In this document: positions 48,281 through 57,072 of the stretch, one piece after another
Numbering within the stretch: the stretch's first letter is position 1
Layout of the letters: each line of letters opens with the position of its first letter
Source of the DNA: Prauserella halophila
GTDB lineage: Bacteria; Actinomycetota; Actinomycetes; Mycobacteriales; Pseudonocardiaceae
NCBI RefSeq assembly: GCF_024171895.1
Contig: NZ_JAMTCQ010000008.1
Coordinates: forward strand, 806,001 to 870,000
Direction of reading: 5' to 3'
DNA: 64,000 nucleotides
Notes under the pieces: model-generated
What the model saw: the letters and a program-made list of their open reading frames with translations, nothing else
What the model was told of the DNA's origin: nothing
Database searches by the model: none
Program-made: the position numbers and the translations under genes

Positions 48281-49105
48281 TCATCCGGTGGGGACGTCGA
48301 ACAGTGCTTCCTGATTGTCGACGGCGGGCGCCGGTTTGGCCTGCAGCGCCGCCGCGGTCAGCAGCACCGGATGAGGTGGCTGCAGGCCGTGCTCCTCGGC
48401 CGCGACGGCGACGTTCGTGTAGGACCACCGGTGCGCCGCACACGGTCCGTGTCGCGTCAACGCCTCGCCGTGGCCGCCGGTCGTGTATCCCTTGTGCACG
48501 TCGAAGCCGTACTGCGGATGCTCGGTGTGCAGCTCGGCCATGATCCGGTCACGCGTGACCTTGGCCAGCACCGACGCCGCGGCCACACACGCCGCCACCC
48601 GATCGCCCTTGAGCACGGACAGGCTCGGCGCAGGCAGGCCGGGAACCCGGAATCCGTCGATCAGCACGTAGCCCGGTGACACGTCCAGTTGCGTCACCGC
48701 CCGGCGCATGCCCTCGATGTTGGTGACATGGATACCGCGGACATCCACCTCCGCGGACGGCACGACGACGACCGAGTAGGCGACCGCACGGTGGATCACC
48801 CGGTCGTACACGCGGTCCCGGGCCGCTGCCGTCAGCAGCTTCGAATCGGTGAGCTCCGGCAACCGGGACGCGTCACCGGGCCGCAGCATGCACGCGGCGA
48901 CCACCAACGGTCCTGCGCAGGCACCGCGGCCCGCCTCGTCGACACCCGCGACCGGGCCGAGTCCATGACGGTCCAGTGCGCCCTGCAGTGCCCAGGGCAT
49001 CGCGCCGCGGATGATCGCGCGCGACGGCCTCGGCCCCACCGGCAGCAGCGACCGTCCCGTCGTCCGCTTCGAGGACGCCGGGGAACGTTTCGACGGCTTG
49101 GGCAC
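48281..49105 (-). CDS. rnhB: Ribonuclease HII
   Basis: 274 residues. Removes ribonucleotides from DNA. Active-site motifs [18 protein letters not shown] (Asp, Glu), LTDSKLL and LIDGFRVPG (Asp), then KVTRDRIM (Asp). C-terminal [17 protein letters not shown]. The N-terminus carries a basic ~35-residue extension ([20 protein letters not shown]). Start GTG 49105; ATG 48998 region would remove the extension. Follows lepB by 27 bp. Confidence 0.95.
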   Translation of the reverse strand: MPKPSKRSPASSKRTTGRSLLPVGPRPSRAIIRGAMPWALQGALDRHGLGPVAGVDEAGRGACAGPLVVAACMLRPGDASRLPELTDSKLLTAAARDRVYDRVIHRAVAYSVVVVPSAEVDVRGIHVTNIEGMRRAVTQLDVSPGYVLIDGFRVPGLPAPSLSVLKGDRVAACVAAASVLAKVTRDRIMAELHTEHPQYGFDVHKGYTTGGHGEALTRHGPCAAHRWSYTNVAVAAEEHGLQPPHPVLLTAAALQAKPAPAVDNQEALFDVPTG

Positions 49106-49132
49106 GGGACCGCTCCAGTACTCGCCCGGAGG

Positions 49133-50113
49133 TCAGCGATCGCGTCGCACCGCTCCGCCCACGGCGGTGCCGATGCGGCGTCCGGTCGCACGTACGGGCC
49201 AGGCCGCCACGGCACCGGCGGCGAGCGGGATGCCCTGTTGCCAGGCGGGCGCGCTCATCGCGGCGGACTGCTCTTGCGGATTCTCCGCATGGATGATCCC
49301 CCACCGGGACGGCGGGAGCACGATCAACCGCGCCTTGCCGATGATGTTGTCCACGGGAACGGCACCGGATGCGCCGCCACCGTCGTTGTGATACCGGGAG
49401 TCGGCCGAATTGTTCCGGTTGTCGCCCATGACCCAGACGTACCCTTCGGGCACGGTCACCTGGTCGAACTCGGCCTGTGGCCGGCCACCGGCGAGGTGCA
49501 GATACGACTCGTCGAGCGGCGCGCCGTCCACGAGGACCCGGTTCTGGTCGTCGCAGCACTCGACGGTCTGCCCGCCGGTCGCGATGATCCGTTTGACGAA
49601 GTCGCGCTCGTCCGGCGGGGCGAGACCGAAGGCGGAGCCGACCATCTGGAAGAAGTCGGCCACGACATTGCCGCCGTCGTCGGCCAGTCCCGGACCGACC
49701 CAGGATTCCGGACCGCGGAACACGACGACCTCGCCCGGATCGGGATCCGCGAAGTCGTAGACGAGCTTGTCGACCAGGATCCGGTCCGGAGTGCAGCCGG
49801 GGCAGCCGTGCAGCGTGTGCTCCATCGAGCCCGACGGGATCATGTAGACCCGGGCGAAGAACTGCTGGATGAGGAAGGCCAGCACGAGCGCGATCCCGAT
49901 CAGGATCGGCAGTTCTTTCCAGAACGACCGCTGCTTCTTCGACGTGCCCTTGCCGCGCTTCCTGGGCCCGTCACCGTCGGCGGCCTGTGCTCTCTCCTCG
50001 CCCCTCTCGGAAGGACCGGATCCGTCGGCGGACGTTGCGAACGGATTGTTCTGCTCGTCGTCCGGATTCTCCGGCTCGTCCTGGGGGGAGTTTGAAGGCA
50101 CAGGCTCGACCAC
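49133..50113 (-). CDS. lepB: Signal peptidase I
   Basis: 326 residues. Cytosolic acidic N-terminal tail (~60), one transmembrane helix (LPILIGIALVLAFLIQQFF), then the catalytic Ser96 (IPSGSMEHT) and Lys174 (DFVKRIIATGG), plus box E GYVWVMGDNRNNSADSR. Removes Sec and Tat signal peptides outside the membrane. A CPGC and an ECCD cysteine pair are present outside. Start GTG 50113. Located after rplS as in M. tuberculosis. Confidence 0.95.
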   Translation of the reverse strand: MVEPVPSNSPQDEPENPDDEQNNPFATSADGSGPSERGEERAQAADGDGPRKRGKGTSKKQRSFWKELPILIGIALVLAFLIQQFFARVYMIPSGSMEHTLHGCPGCTPDRILVDKLVYDFADPDPGEVVVFRGPESWVGPGLADDGGNVVADFFQMVGSAFGLAPPDERDFVKRIIATGGQTVECCDDQNRVLVDGAPLDESYLHLAGGRPQAEFDQVTVPEGYVWVMGDNRNNSADSRYHNDGGGASGAVPVDNIIGKARLIVLPPSRWGIIHAENPQEQSAAMSAPAWQQGIPLAAGAVAAWPVRATGRRIGTAVGGAVRRDR

Positions 50114-50143
50114 GACGTCAGGCTACGGGAAGCTCCACAGTGC

Positions 50144-50500
50144 TCAGGAGGCGGAGGTCTCGCGGCGCTCCTTGATCTTGGCCGCCTTGCCGCGCAGGTT
50201 GCGCAGGTAGTAGAGCTTCGCCCGGCGGACGTCACCCTTCTTGGCGACCTCGATCTTCGCGATGTTCGGCGTGTGCACCGGGAACGTGCGCTCGACACCG
50301 ATGCCGAACGACATCTTGCGGACGGTGAACGTCTCGCGGATGCCGCCGCCCTGACGAGCGATCACGACGCCCTCGAAGACCTGGTTCCGCTCGCGGTTGC
50401 CCTCGATGACGCGGACGTGAACCTTGAGCGTGTCGCCCGGGCGGAAGTAGGGGATGTCGGAACGCAGCGACTCGGCGTCCAGCGCGTCCAGGGTGTTCAT
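50144..50500 (-). CDS. rplS: 50S ribosomal protein L19
   Basis: 118 residues. Standard L19: [54 protein letters not shown], and [20 protein letters not shown] 50500 (MNTLDALDA). It is separated from trmD by a 173-bp gap in which no gene or structure is evident, so a separate promoter is likely. Confidence 0.97.
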   Translation of the reverse strand: MNTLDALDAESLRSDIPYFRPGDTLKVHVRVIEGNRERNQVFEGVVIARQGGGIRETFTVRKMSFGIGVERTFPVHTPNIAKIEVAKKGDVRRAKLYYLRNLRGKAAKIKERRETSAS

Positions 50501-50673
50501 CTTCAGGTCCGTCCTCGTCCTTGTGGCAATGTGGCTTGACATGTCCGGGCGCGCACCGGCCTCACAGCGGGCGGCCCAGGAGTTTCGGCAGCGCGTGTTC
50601 ACACGTCGCGCCAACCGGTCAAGTATGGCACGTGGGGTGTCCGCGCCGGACACGGGGCCGTCGGCCGCCGGAG

Positions 50674-51459
50674 TCATGCCTGGTCGCGCACCTGGCCGGC
50701 GTCGTCGGAGTCCGATGCACCGCCGTGCGCGCGCAGGGCGTCGAGAACCGTGCGGTCGTGGGCGTCCAGCTCGTCGGCCAGGCGGTCGAGCAGGTCCGGG
50801 CGCCGGTGGAAGGTGCGCTCGAGGGCCTGGTCACGACGCCAGCGGTCGATGCGGGCGTGGTTGCCGGAGCGCAGCACCTCCGGGACGGCCAGGTCGCGCC
50901 ACACCTCGGGACGCGTGAAGCTGGGGCCTTCCAGCAGGCCGTCGGAGAACGAGTCCTGTTCGGCCGAGACGGGGTTGCCCAGCACCCCGGGCAGCAGCCG
51001 CACCACGGCCTCGGCCATGACCAGCACGGCCGCCTCACCGCCCACCAGCACGTAGTCCCCGATGGAGACCTCGTCGACGGGCATGCGCTGCGCGGCGTCG
51101 TCGAACACGCGCTGGTCGATGCCCTCGTAGCGACCGCACGCGAAGACGAGGTGCTCCTGTTCGGCGTACTCACGTGCCACGGCCTGCGTGAAGGGCCTGC
51201 CCGCCGGTGTCGGCACGACCAGCCGCGACCGGTCGGTGCACACGGCGTCGAGCGCCTCACCCCAGACCTGCGGTTTCATCACCATGCCCGGGCCTCCGCC
51301 GTACGGGGCGTCGTCGACCGCCCGGTGCACGTCGTAGGTCCAGTCCCGCAGGTCGTGCACGCCGATCTCGATCAGGCCGCGGTCGATCGCCCGTCCCAGC
51401 AGCGCAGCCCGCAGCGGCTGCAGGTACTCGGGAAAGATCGTGACGACGTCGAGTTTCAC
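50674..51459 (-). CDS. trmD: tRNA (guanine-37-N1)-methyltransferase
   Basis: 261 residues, SPOUT-class knot methyltransferase. N-terminal [15 protein letters not shown], then [27 protein letters not shown], the knot segment [19 protein letters not shown], and the C-terminal [18 protein letters not shown] 51459 is the family start; the long upstream frame is antisense low complexity. Follows rimM by 52 bp. Confidence 0.96.
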   Translation of the reverse strand: MKLDVVTIFPEYLQPLRAALLGRAIDRGLIEIGVHDLRDWTYDVHRAVDDAPYGGGPGMVMKPQVWGEALDAVCTDRSRLVVPTPAGRPFTQAVAREYAEQEHLVFACGRYEGIDQRVFDDAAQRMPVDEVSIGDYVLVGGEAAVLVMAEAVVRLLPGVLGNPVSAEQDSFSDGLLEGPSFTRPEVWRDLAVPEVLRSGNHARIDRWRRDQALERTFHRRPDLLDRLADELDAHDRTVLDALRAHGGASDSDDAGQVRDQA

Positions 51460-51511
51460 AGCGGAAGCCTTCGGAGTTCGGAGGCGGGAGCGAGCACGGA
51501 CGACGGGGCGG

Positions 51512-52195
51512 TCATCCGGCCGTGCCGTCGGTGTGGGACGCGACGTCGGCCGTCGCCTCGGTGTCTGCCGTCGCCCCGGTGTCTGTCGTCGCCTCGGTGC
51601 CGCTCGTGGCGTCGGTGTCGGTCGTGGCGTCGGCGTCGGTCGTGGCGTCGGTTGTGGCGGAGGCCACCGCTCCGTCGTCGAGCCCGTCGTCGAGGAGTCC
51701 CTCCGGCGGGTCGAGCACGACGCGCCCGCCGTCGACGTCGACCTCGGGCACGATCTCCCGCACGAACGGCACGAGTGCCTCGCCACCGTCCCGGTCGAGG
51801 GAGAGCAGCTCTCCCCCCGGCGAATGGACGACCGCGCGCACGGTGCCGACGACCGAGCCGTCGGTCAGCTCCGCCCGCAGCCCTTCGAGTTCGTGATCGT
51901 AGAACTCGTCGGGATCGTCGATCGGCGGCAGTTCGCGGGCTTCCGCGAGCAACAGCAGCCCGCGTTGCCGTTCCGCCTCGGTGCGATCCGGCACTTCCTC
52001 GAAACGCAGCAGCAGCCGCCCGCTGTGCCAGCGGGCGGCTGCCACGGTGAGTCGTGTCGTACCACCGTTACGGGACTTGCCCGTGAGCACCGAGCCCTCG
52101 GCGAACCGTTCTTCGGGCGAGTCGGTACGCACGTCGACGGCGAGTTCACCGCGAATGCCGTGCGCTTTCGCCACCCGGCCGACCACGACCTGCAC
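51512..52195 (-). CDS. rimM: Ribosome maturation factor RimM with low-complexity tail
   Basis: 227 residues. RimM N-domain [20 protein letters not shown] and PRC-barrel part [17 protein letters not shown], ending with [20 protein letters not shown] and DPPEGLLDD. It assists 30S head assembly with S19. About 50 extra C-terminal residues are a Thr/Asp/Ala repeat ([20 protein letters not shown] onwards). GTG 52195 with GGGAG upstream. Usual length is about 170. Confidence 0.93.
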   Translation of the reverse strand: MQVVVGRVAKAHGIRGELAVDVRTDSPEERFAEGSVLTGKSRNGGTTRLTVAAARWHSGRLLLRFEEVPDRTEAERQRGLLLLAEARELPPIDDPDEFYDHELEGLRAELTDGSVVGTVRAVVHSPGGELLSLDRDGGEALVPFVREIVPEVDVDGGRVVLDPPEGLLDDGLDDGAVASATTDATTDADATTDTDATSGTEATTDTGATADTEATADVASHTDGTAG

Positions 52196-52206
52196 GGTGC
52201 TCCCGT

Positions 52207-52446
52207 TCAGCGGTCGGTGTCGATGACGTCGACGCGGATGCCCTTGCCACCGACGGAGTTCATCACCGTGCGCAGCGACGTCGCGGTGCGCCCGCTGCGG
52301 CCGATCACCTTGCCGAGGTCGTCCGGGTGGACGTGGACCTCGAGCGTGCGCCCGCGGCGGTTGGTGACCAGGTCGACGCGGACATCGTCGGGATTGTCGA
52401 CGATGCCGCGGACCAGGTGCTCGAGCGAGTCGGCGAGGAAGCTCAC
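52207..52446 (-). CDS. khpA: KhpA-type KH-domain RNA-binding protein
   Basis: 79 residues, single KH domain: [20 protein letters not shown] and the nucleic-acid-binding [20 protein letters not shown] (GxxG-containing IGRSG). Rv2908c homologue. Probably partners another KH/R3H protein. GTG 52446 overlaps the rpsP stop as GTGA. Position rpsP-khpA-rimM-trmD is nearly universal. Confidence 0.95.
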   Translation of the reverse strand: MSFLADSLEHLVRGIVDNPDDVRVDLVTNRRGRTLEVHVHPDDLGKVIGRSGRTATSLRTVMNSVGGKGIRVDVIDTDR

Positions 52447-52919
52447 GCCTCGTCGGCCTTCTTCTCGCCCTCGGACTCGGCAGCCTCGGTGGTCTCCTCG
52501 GCCGGCTTCTCCGCCTTGTCGGCCTTCTTGTTGCCACCCTTCTTCTTCGGGGTGACGGCCTCGACGGACGGCTCCTCGTTCGCGGCGGCGAGCGCCTCGT
52601 TGAAGAGCTCCTGCTTGGTCTTCTTCTCCGGCAGCGGCTTCAGCGTGCCCTCGGCACCGGGCAGGCCCTTGTGCTTCTGCCAGTCGCCGGTGACCTCGAG
52701 GATGCGCTGGACCGGCTCGGTCGGCAGTGCGCCGACACCCAGCCAGTACTGCGCACGCTCCGAGTTCACCTCGATGAAGCTCGGCTCTTCCTTCGGGTGG
52801 TACTTGCCGATCGTCTCGATGGCCTTGCCATCCCGCCGGGTACGCGCGTCCGCGACGATGATGCGGTAGTACGGCGCACGGATCTTGCCCAGGCGCTGCA
52901 GCTTGATCTTGACGGCCAC
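52443..52919 (-). CDS. rpsP: 30S ribosomal protein S16
   Basis: 158 residues. S16 core in the first ~90 residues: [40 protein letters not shown], and [20 protein letters not shown]. The C-terminal ~60 residues are a Lys/Glu/Ala tail, as is common in actinobacteria. Start GTG 52919. First gene of the rpsP-khpA-rimM-trmD operon; the 260-bp spacer upstream holds nothing further that I can name. Confidence 0.96.
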   Translation of the reverse strand: MAVKIKLQRLGKIRAPYYRIIVADARTRRDGKAIETIGKYHPKEEPSFIEVNSERAQYWLGVGALPTEPVQRILEVTGDWQKHKGLPGAEGTLKPLPEKKTKQELFNEALAAANEEPSVEAVTPKKKGGNKKADKAEKPAEETTEAAESEGEKKADEA

Positions 52920-53180
52920 GGGTGTGGGTACTCCTGTCGTGTTCGCTTACTCGGTTCGAGGCACCACCCCCGAGTGGGGAGCGGATCGGCGATGCCCGCA
53001 GGTCTGTGTATCGCTCCGACGCGGTGAGAGGGCCCGTTCGGAGCGGGCAAGCTCCCATTTTGCCAGAGCGACGTGCGTCACCTGCGGCGGGCTCCCCTCC
53101 TCGGTGCGACCGGGGACGGACAGCGGCCCGACCGGCGGCGCGGACTCGCAGTCCGGATGCCGGTCCGGACCCGGTGGCGG

Positions 53181-53945
53181 TCAGGCCTCCACGATGCCCA
53201 GTGCGGTCAGCAGGATCGCCACAGCGGGCAGGAAGTTGTTCATCTGATGGGCCACGATGCTGCCGAGCAGTCGTCCGGTGATCAGCCGCGCCATCCCGAT
53301 GGGAATCGAGATGACCAGCAGCAGCGTCGTACGGAGCGGTTCGAGGTGGCTGACGGCGAACACCGCGGTCGACAGCCCGAACGCGGCCACCCTGCCCCAT
53401 TTCTCCTTGCGCCATTCCAGTCGTTCCGTGGCGCTCCAGAGCAGCCCGCGGTAGATGATCTCCTCGCAGATGGGGCCGAGCAGCCACAGATACAGGAACA
53501 TCACGATGGCCGCGTACAGCGACATCGGCTGGTCCTCGACGAGGGCACTGATGGCGGAACGGGCGTTGCGTTCGCCGACGACCTCGGTCCAGATCCACGC
53601 TCCGACGCTGGTCACGACCAGGCCCAGCGCGCCCAGTTTGATGCCGAGTTTCACGTCGCTGGCGGACCACGACAGGTTGAGGTCGGCCAGCGGGCCGTTA
53701 CCGCGCACCTTCGTGATGACCAGCGCGGTGCTCGCCGCGATGACCGTGGGCAGCATCGTGCCGATCAGGACGTTGCGCACGGAGAGATCGCCGCCGCCGC
53801 GGTGCAGGATCGCGCCGATCAACGCCGCCGAGGCCAGCAGCACGACCTCGACCAGCAGGAAGGCACCGAAGCCCCACCGCGGTCGCGGCAGGCTCGCCGG
53901 AGTCGGGTCGCCGGGCACCGGGTCCCCCGGATTCGGTGCCGCCAC
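53181..53945 (-). CDS. CPBP-family intramembrane metalloprotease
   Basis: 254 residues, about seven or eight transmembrane segments. The abortive-infection/CAAX protease (CPBP) motifs are present: CEEIIYRGLLW (EExxxR), VFAVSHLEPLR (His) and IVAHQMNNFLPA (HxxxN). A family role in prenyl-protein processing is not shown for actinobacteria; bacterial members include bacteriocin-immunity proteins. Start GTG 53945. Lies between the amidohydrolase and rpsP on the same strand. Confidence 0.87.
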   Translation of the reverse strand: MAAPNPGDPVPGDPTPASLPRPRWGFGAFLLVEVVLLASAALIGAILHRGGGDLSVRNVLIGTMLPTVIAASTALVITKVRGNGPLADLNLSWSASDVKLGIKLGALGLVVTSVGAWIWTEVVGERNARSAISALVEDQPMSLYAAIVMFLYLWLLGPICEEIIYRGLLWSATERLEWRKEKWGRVAAFGLSTAVFAVSHLEPLRTTLLLVISIPIGMARLITGRLLGSIVAHQMNNFLPAVAILLTALGIVEA

Positions 53946-54026
53946 GCTGGTCCTCCCCGGATTCGGCCGACAAACCGTCGCGAGCCTACTGTGCGTGCCC
54001 GCGTCGTCACGACCGGCCGGTAGGCG

Positions 54027-55091
54027 TCAGCGGACGAGCCGCCCGCGAAGCACGATGTGCCGGGGACTGCGGAGGACGTCGAGGTCCTCACGGGGGTCGG
54101 TGTCGAACAGCAGCAGGTCCGCCTGCGCACCGTCGGTGATGCCGTCGTGGCCGAGCCACGCGCGGGCCGACCAGGACGCGGCACCCAGCGCCTGCTCCGC
54201 CGTCATTCCCGCGCGGTGCAGCGCGGCGACCTCGTCGGGCAGCCTGCCGTGGGCGACCATGCCGCCCGCGTCGGTTCCCGCGTAGATGTCCACGCCCGCG
54301 TCGATCGCCTCGCCGACCATGTCACCGACCCCGGCGTGCAACGCCCGCATGTGCGCCGCGTACGTCGGATACTTGGCCGCCTGGTCCGCGATGCCGGGAA
54401 AGTTCTCGATGTTGATCAGGGTCGGCACGAGGGCCGTGCCCTGGTCCGCCATCCGGTCGAGCAGTTCGCGGTCGAGACCCGTGCCGTGCTCGAGGCAGTC
54501 GATCCCTGCCGCGACGAGGCCCGGCAGCGCGGCTTCGCCGAACACGTGCGCCGTCACCCGCGCGCCGGCGTCGTGGGCGGCCTGCACGGCGTCGGCCAGC
54601 ACGTCGTCCGGCCACAGCGGTGCGAGATCGCCGATGCCGCGGTCGATCCAGTCGCCGACCAGCTTCACCCAGCCGTCGCCCGCGACCGCCTGTTCGGCCA
54701 CCGCGTCCGGCAGCCGGTCCGGGTGGTCGAGGTCGATGCCGAGCTTCGGGATGTACCGCTTCGGCAACGCGATGTGCTGACCGCAGCGGATGATCCGTGG
54801 CAGGTCGTCACGCCGCTGCAGCGATCGCGTGTCGACGGGCACGCCACAGTCCCGGATGAGCAGCGTCCCCGCGTCACGATCGGTCACGGCCTGCGCCGTC
54901 GCCTCGTCGAGCGTGACCGGGCCCTCGACGCCGATGCCGGGGTGACAGTGCGCGTCGACCAGCCCGGGCAGTACGAACGCCCCGTCGAGGGTGCGCGCAC
55001 CGTCCACCGGGGTCAGCGAGATCCGGTCGCCGTCGGTCCAGAGGTCCTGCTGCCGGCCGTCGGGCAGGACCGCACCGCGAACGTGGAACAT
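54027..55091 (-). CDS. Amidohydrolase-family protein
   Basis: 354 residues, metal-dependent hydrolase (COG1228-like). DAHCHPGIGVEGP supplies the HxH ligands. Others: KLVGDWIDRG (bridging Lys candidate), VTAHVFGEAAL and CLEHGTGLD (His), and YAGTDAGGMVAHGR (Asp). Small TIM-barrel with a composite beta domain at both ends. Starts 3 bp after the ffh stop, the position of Rv2915c. Substrate unknown; imidazolonepropionase- or prolidase-like hydrolases share the fold. Confidence 0.88.
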   Translation of the reverse strand: MFHVRGAVLPDGRQQDLWTDGDRISLTPVDGARTLDGAFVLPGLVDAHCHPGIGVEGPVTLDEATAQAVTDRDAGTLLIRDCGVPVDTRSLQRRDDLPRIIRCGQHIALPKRYIPKLGIDLDHPDRLPDAVAEQAVAGDGWVKLVGDWIDRGIGDLAPLWPDDVLADAVQAAHDAGARVTAHVFGEAALPGLVAAGIDCLEHGTGLDRELLDRMADQGTALVPTLINIENFPGIADQAAKYPTYAAHMRALHAGVGDMVGEAIDAGVDIYAGTDAGGMVAHGRLPDEVAALHRAGMTAEQALGAASWSARAWLGHDGITDGAQADLLLFDTDPREDLDVLRSPRHIVLRGRLVR

Positions 55092-55094
55092 GGG

Positions 55095-56639
55095 TTACTT
55101 GTTCTTCGGCAGCTTGAGCTTGGACGGGTCGAACCCGGGCGGCAGATCGTTGAGTCCGCCGCCGAGCTGAGACACGTCGGGCGTTCCGCCCCCGCCGCCA
55201 CCCGGCATACCGCCGGGCGGCATCCCGGGCATACCGCCGGGCAGCTTCGGCTTCTGCTGGCCCTTGCTCTTGCCCTTCTTGTTCTTGCGGCCCTTCTTCT
55301 GCTTCTTCGTGGCGCTGCCTCCGCCACCACCGAAGCCGAACTGGCCCGCCATCTGCTGCATCATCTTGCGGGCCTCGAAGAACCGGTTGACGAGGTCGTT
55401 GATCTCGCGCACCGCGACACCGGAACCATTGGCGATGCGCTGCCGCCGGGACGCGTTGATGATCTTCGGATTCTCGCGCTCGGCGGGCGTCATACCGCGG
55501 ATGATGGCCTGCAGGCGGTCGATCTGCGCGTCGTCGACCTGGGAGAGCTGGTCCTTCATCTGCCCGGCACCGGGAAGCATGCCCAGCAGGTTGCCGATCG
55601 GGCCCATCTTGCGGACGGCCTGCATCTGCTCGAGGAAGTCCTCGAGCGTCATGTCGCCGGTGCCCAGCTTCGAGGCCGCCTGCTCGGCCTTCTCCTGGTC
55701 GAACGCCTGCTCGGCCTGTTCGATCAGGGTGAGCATGTCGCCCATACCGAGGATGCGGCTGGCCATGCGGTCGGGGTGGAAGACGTCGAAGTCCTCGAGC
55801 TTCTCCCCGTTGGAGGCGAACAGGATCGGCTCGCCGGTCACCTGCCGCACCGACAGTGCCGCACCACCGCGGGCGTCACCGTCGAGCTTGGTCAGCACGA
55901 CACCGGTGAACCCGACGCCGTCGCGGAACGCCTCCGCGGTCGCCACGGCGTCCTGGCCGATCATCGCGTCGACGACGAACAGCGTCTCGTCCGGCTGGAC
56001 CGCATCGCGGATGTCGGCAGCCTGCTGCATCAGCTCTTCGTCGACACCGAGGCGGCCGGCCGTGTCGACGACGACCACGTCGTGCTGCGCATGGTGCGCT
56101 TCGTCGATGCTGCGCTTGGCGACGTCGACCGGGTCGCCCACGCCGTTGCCCGGTTCGGGCGCGAAGGTCGTCACGCCCGCGCGCTCACCGACCACCTGCA
56201 GCTGCGTCACCGCGTTCGGGCGCTGCAGGTCGCATGCCACCAGCATCGGCGCGTGGCCCTGCTGCTTCAGCCACGTCGCCAGCTTGCCGGCCAGTGTCGT
56301 CTTACCGGAACCCTGCAGGCCGGCCAGCATGATCACGGTCGGCGGGTTCTTCGCGAGGTTCACGCGCCGCGTCTCGCCGCCGAGGATGCCGACGAGCTCC
56401 TCGTTGACGATCTTGATGACCTGTTGGGCCGGGTTCAGCGCCTCGGAAACCTCGGCGCCCTTCGCACGCTCCTTGACGTGCTTGATGAACTCCCGCACCA
56501 CGGGCAGCGCGACGTCGGCCTCCAACAGCGCGACGCGAATCTCGCGTGCGGTGGCGTCGATGTCGGCATCGGAGAGCTTGCCCTTGCCGCGGAGGTTCTG
56601 CAGGACCGAGGTGAGCCGATCCGAGAGGGTGTCGAACAC
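55095..56639 (-). CDS. ffh: Signal recognition particle protein Ffh
   Basis: 514 residues. NG GTPase domain: MLAGLQGSGKTTLAGKLATW (G1), VDTAGRLGVDEELM (G3), VLTKLDGDARGG (G4), then the M domain binding 4.5S RNA and signal peptides (RMASRILGMGDML, FLEQMQAVRKMGPIG, NASRRQRIANGSG). The C-terminus has a Lys-rich stretch and a Gly/Met/Pro repeat (PGGMPGMPPGGMPG). GTG 56639 (VFDTLSDRLTSV) fits the family. Confidence 0.96.
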   Translation of the reverse strand: MFDTLSDRLTSVLQNLRGKGKLSDADIDATAREIRVALLEADVALPVVREFIKHVKERAKGAEVSEALNPAQQVIKIVNEELVGILGGETRRVNLAKNPPTVIMLAGLQGSGKTTLAGKLATWLKQQGHAPMLVACDLQRPNAVTQLQVVGERAGVTTFAPEPGNGVGDPVDVAKRSIDEAHHAQHDVVVVDTAGRLGVDEELMQQAADIRDAVQPDETLFVVDAMIGQDAVATAEAFRDGVGFTGVVLTKLDGDARGGAALSVRQVTGEPILFASNGEKLEDFDVFHPDRMASRILGMGDMLTLIEQAEQAFDQEKAEQAASKLGTGDMTLEDFLEQMQAVRKMGPIGNLLGMLPGAGQMKDQLSQVDDAQIDRLQAIIRGMTPAERENPKIINASRRQRIANGSGVAVREINDLVNRFFEARKMMQQMAGQFGFGGGGGSATKKQKKGRKNKKGKSKGQQKPKLPGGMPGMPPGGMPGGGGGGTPDVSQLGGGLNDLPPGFDPSKLKLPKNK

Positions 56640-56727
56640 GGGGTGCACGCTCCAGCAGTTCGTCGTTCCTGGCGCCGGCTCACTGCGCCGACGACGTCCC
56701 AGGGTACTGGCCGCCGGTGCTCGAGGG

Positions 56728-56778
56728 GCCGCCCGGCCGGTCTGTCCCCCACAGATCCCCCTCGTCCGGCCGGGCGGC
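56728..56778. repeat. 13-bp inverted repeat in the glnD-ffh spacer
   Basis: GCCGCCCGGCCGG (56728-56740) and CCGGCCGGGCGGC (56766-56778) are perfect arms around a 25-nt loop. Possible terminator or ffh leader structure. The 420-bp spacer also holds the 56930 palindrome and a 29-codon frame (56884-56795, minus) I cannot assign. Confidence 0.55.
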
Positions 56779-56929
56779 GTCTCTTCCCGGGCACTCACGG
56801 CCCTGGTCGGTCTGTTCGCCAGACCCCCAGCACCAGGCGAACCACACCGCTGCAGAACCGCATGCCCGAGCTGGTTCCCAGCATGCGCCCTGCGCGGGGT
56901 CTCGCGGCAGCGTGAAGACACCGGAATCG

Positions 56930-56951
56930 GGCTGAGTAGGGCTACTCAGCC
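56930..56951. promoter_or_regulatory. Perfect 10-bp-arm palindrome, possible operator
   Basis: Arms GGCTGAGTAG and CTACTCAGCC are separated by GG. Symmetry and length are operator-like. It sits 46 bp upstream (minus sense) of a 29-codon frame beginning MLGTSSGMRFCSG; no regulator is recognised. Confidence 0.45.
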
Positions 56952-57030
56952 ACCGTTGCGTAGGCCCGCCCGGCCGGGGTGAGTGGTTCCCTGAAAGTCC
57001 GGGGAACAGCCGTGGACGGCAGCCTGACCT

Positions 57031-57072
57031 GCCGTTACTGCGCCGCCGTTACTGCGCCGCCGTTACTGCGCC
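57031..57072. repeat. 14-bp tandem repeat at the glnD stop codon
   Basis: GCCGTTACTGCGCC starts at 57031, 57045 and 57059. In the minus sense each unit contains GCGCAGTAA, the last Ala-Gln codons and stop of glnD. Confidence 0.85.

Noticed and set aside
50501-50673. Possible L19 leader or extra gene between trmD and rplS
   Set aside because: No stable structure or coding signal could be seen by eye.
52920-53180. Possible small gene upstream of rpsP
   Set aside because: Frames there lack a ribosome site and recognisable protein pattern; treated as the rpsP promoter region.
54057-56915. A 952-codon plus-strand open frame
   Set aside because: Antisense to the amidohydrolase and ffh, both strongly recognised; shadow composition.
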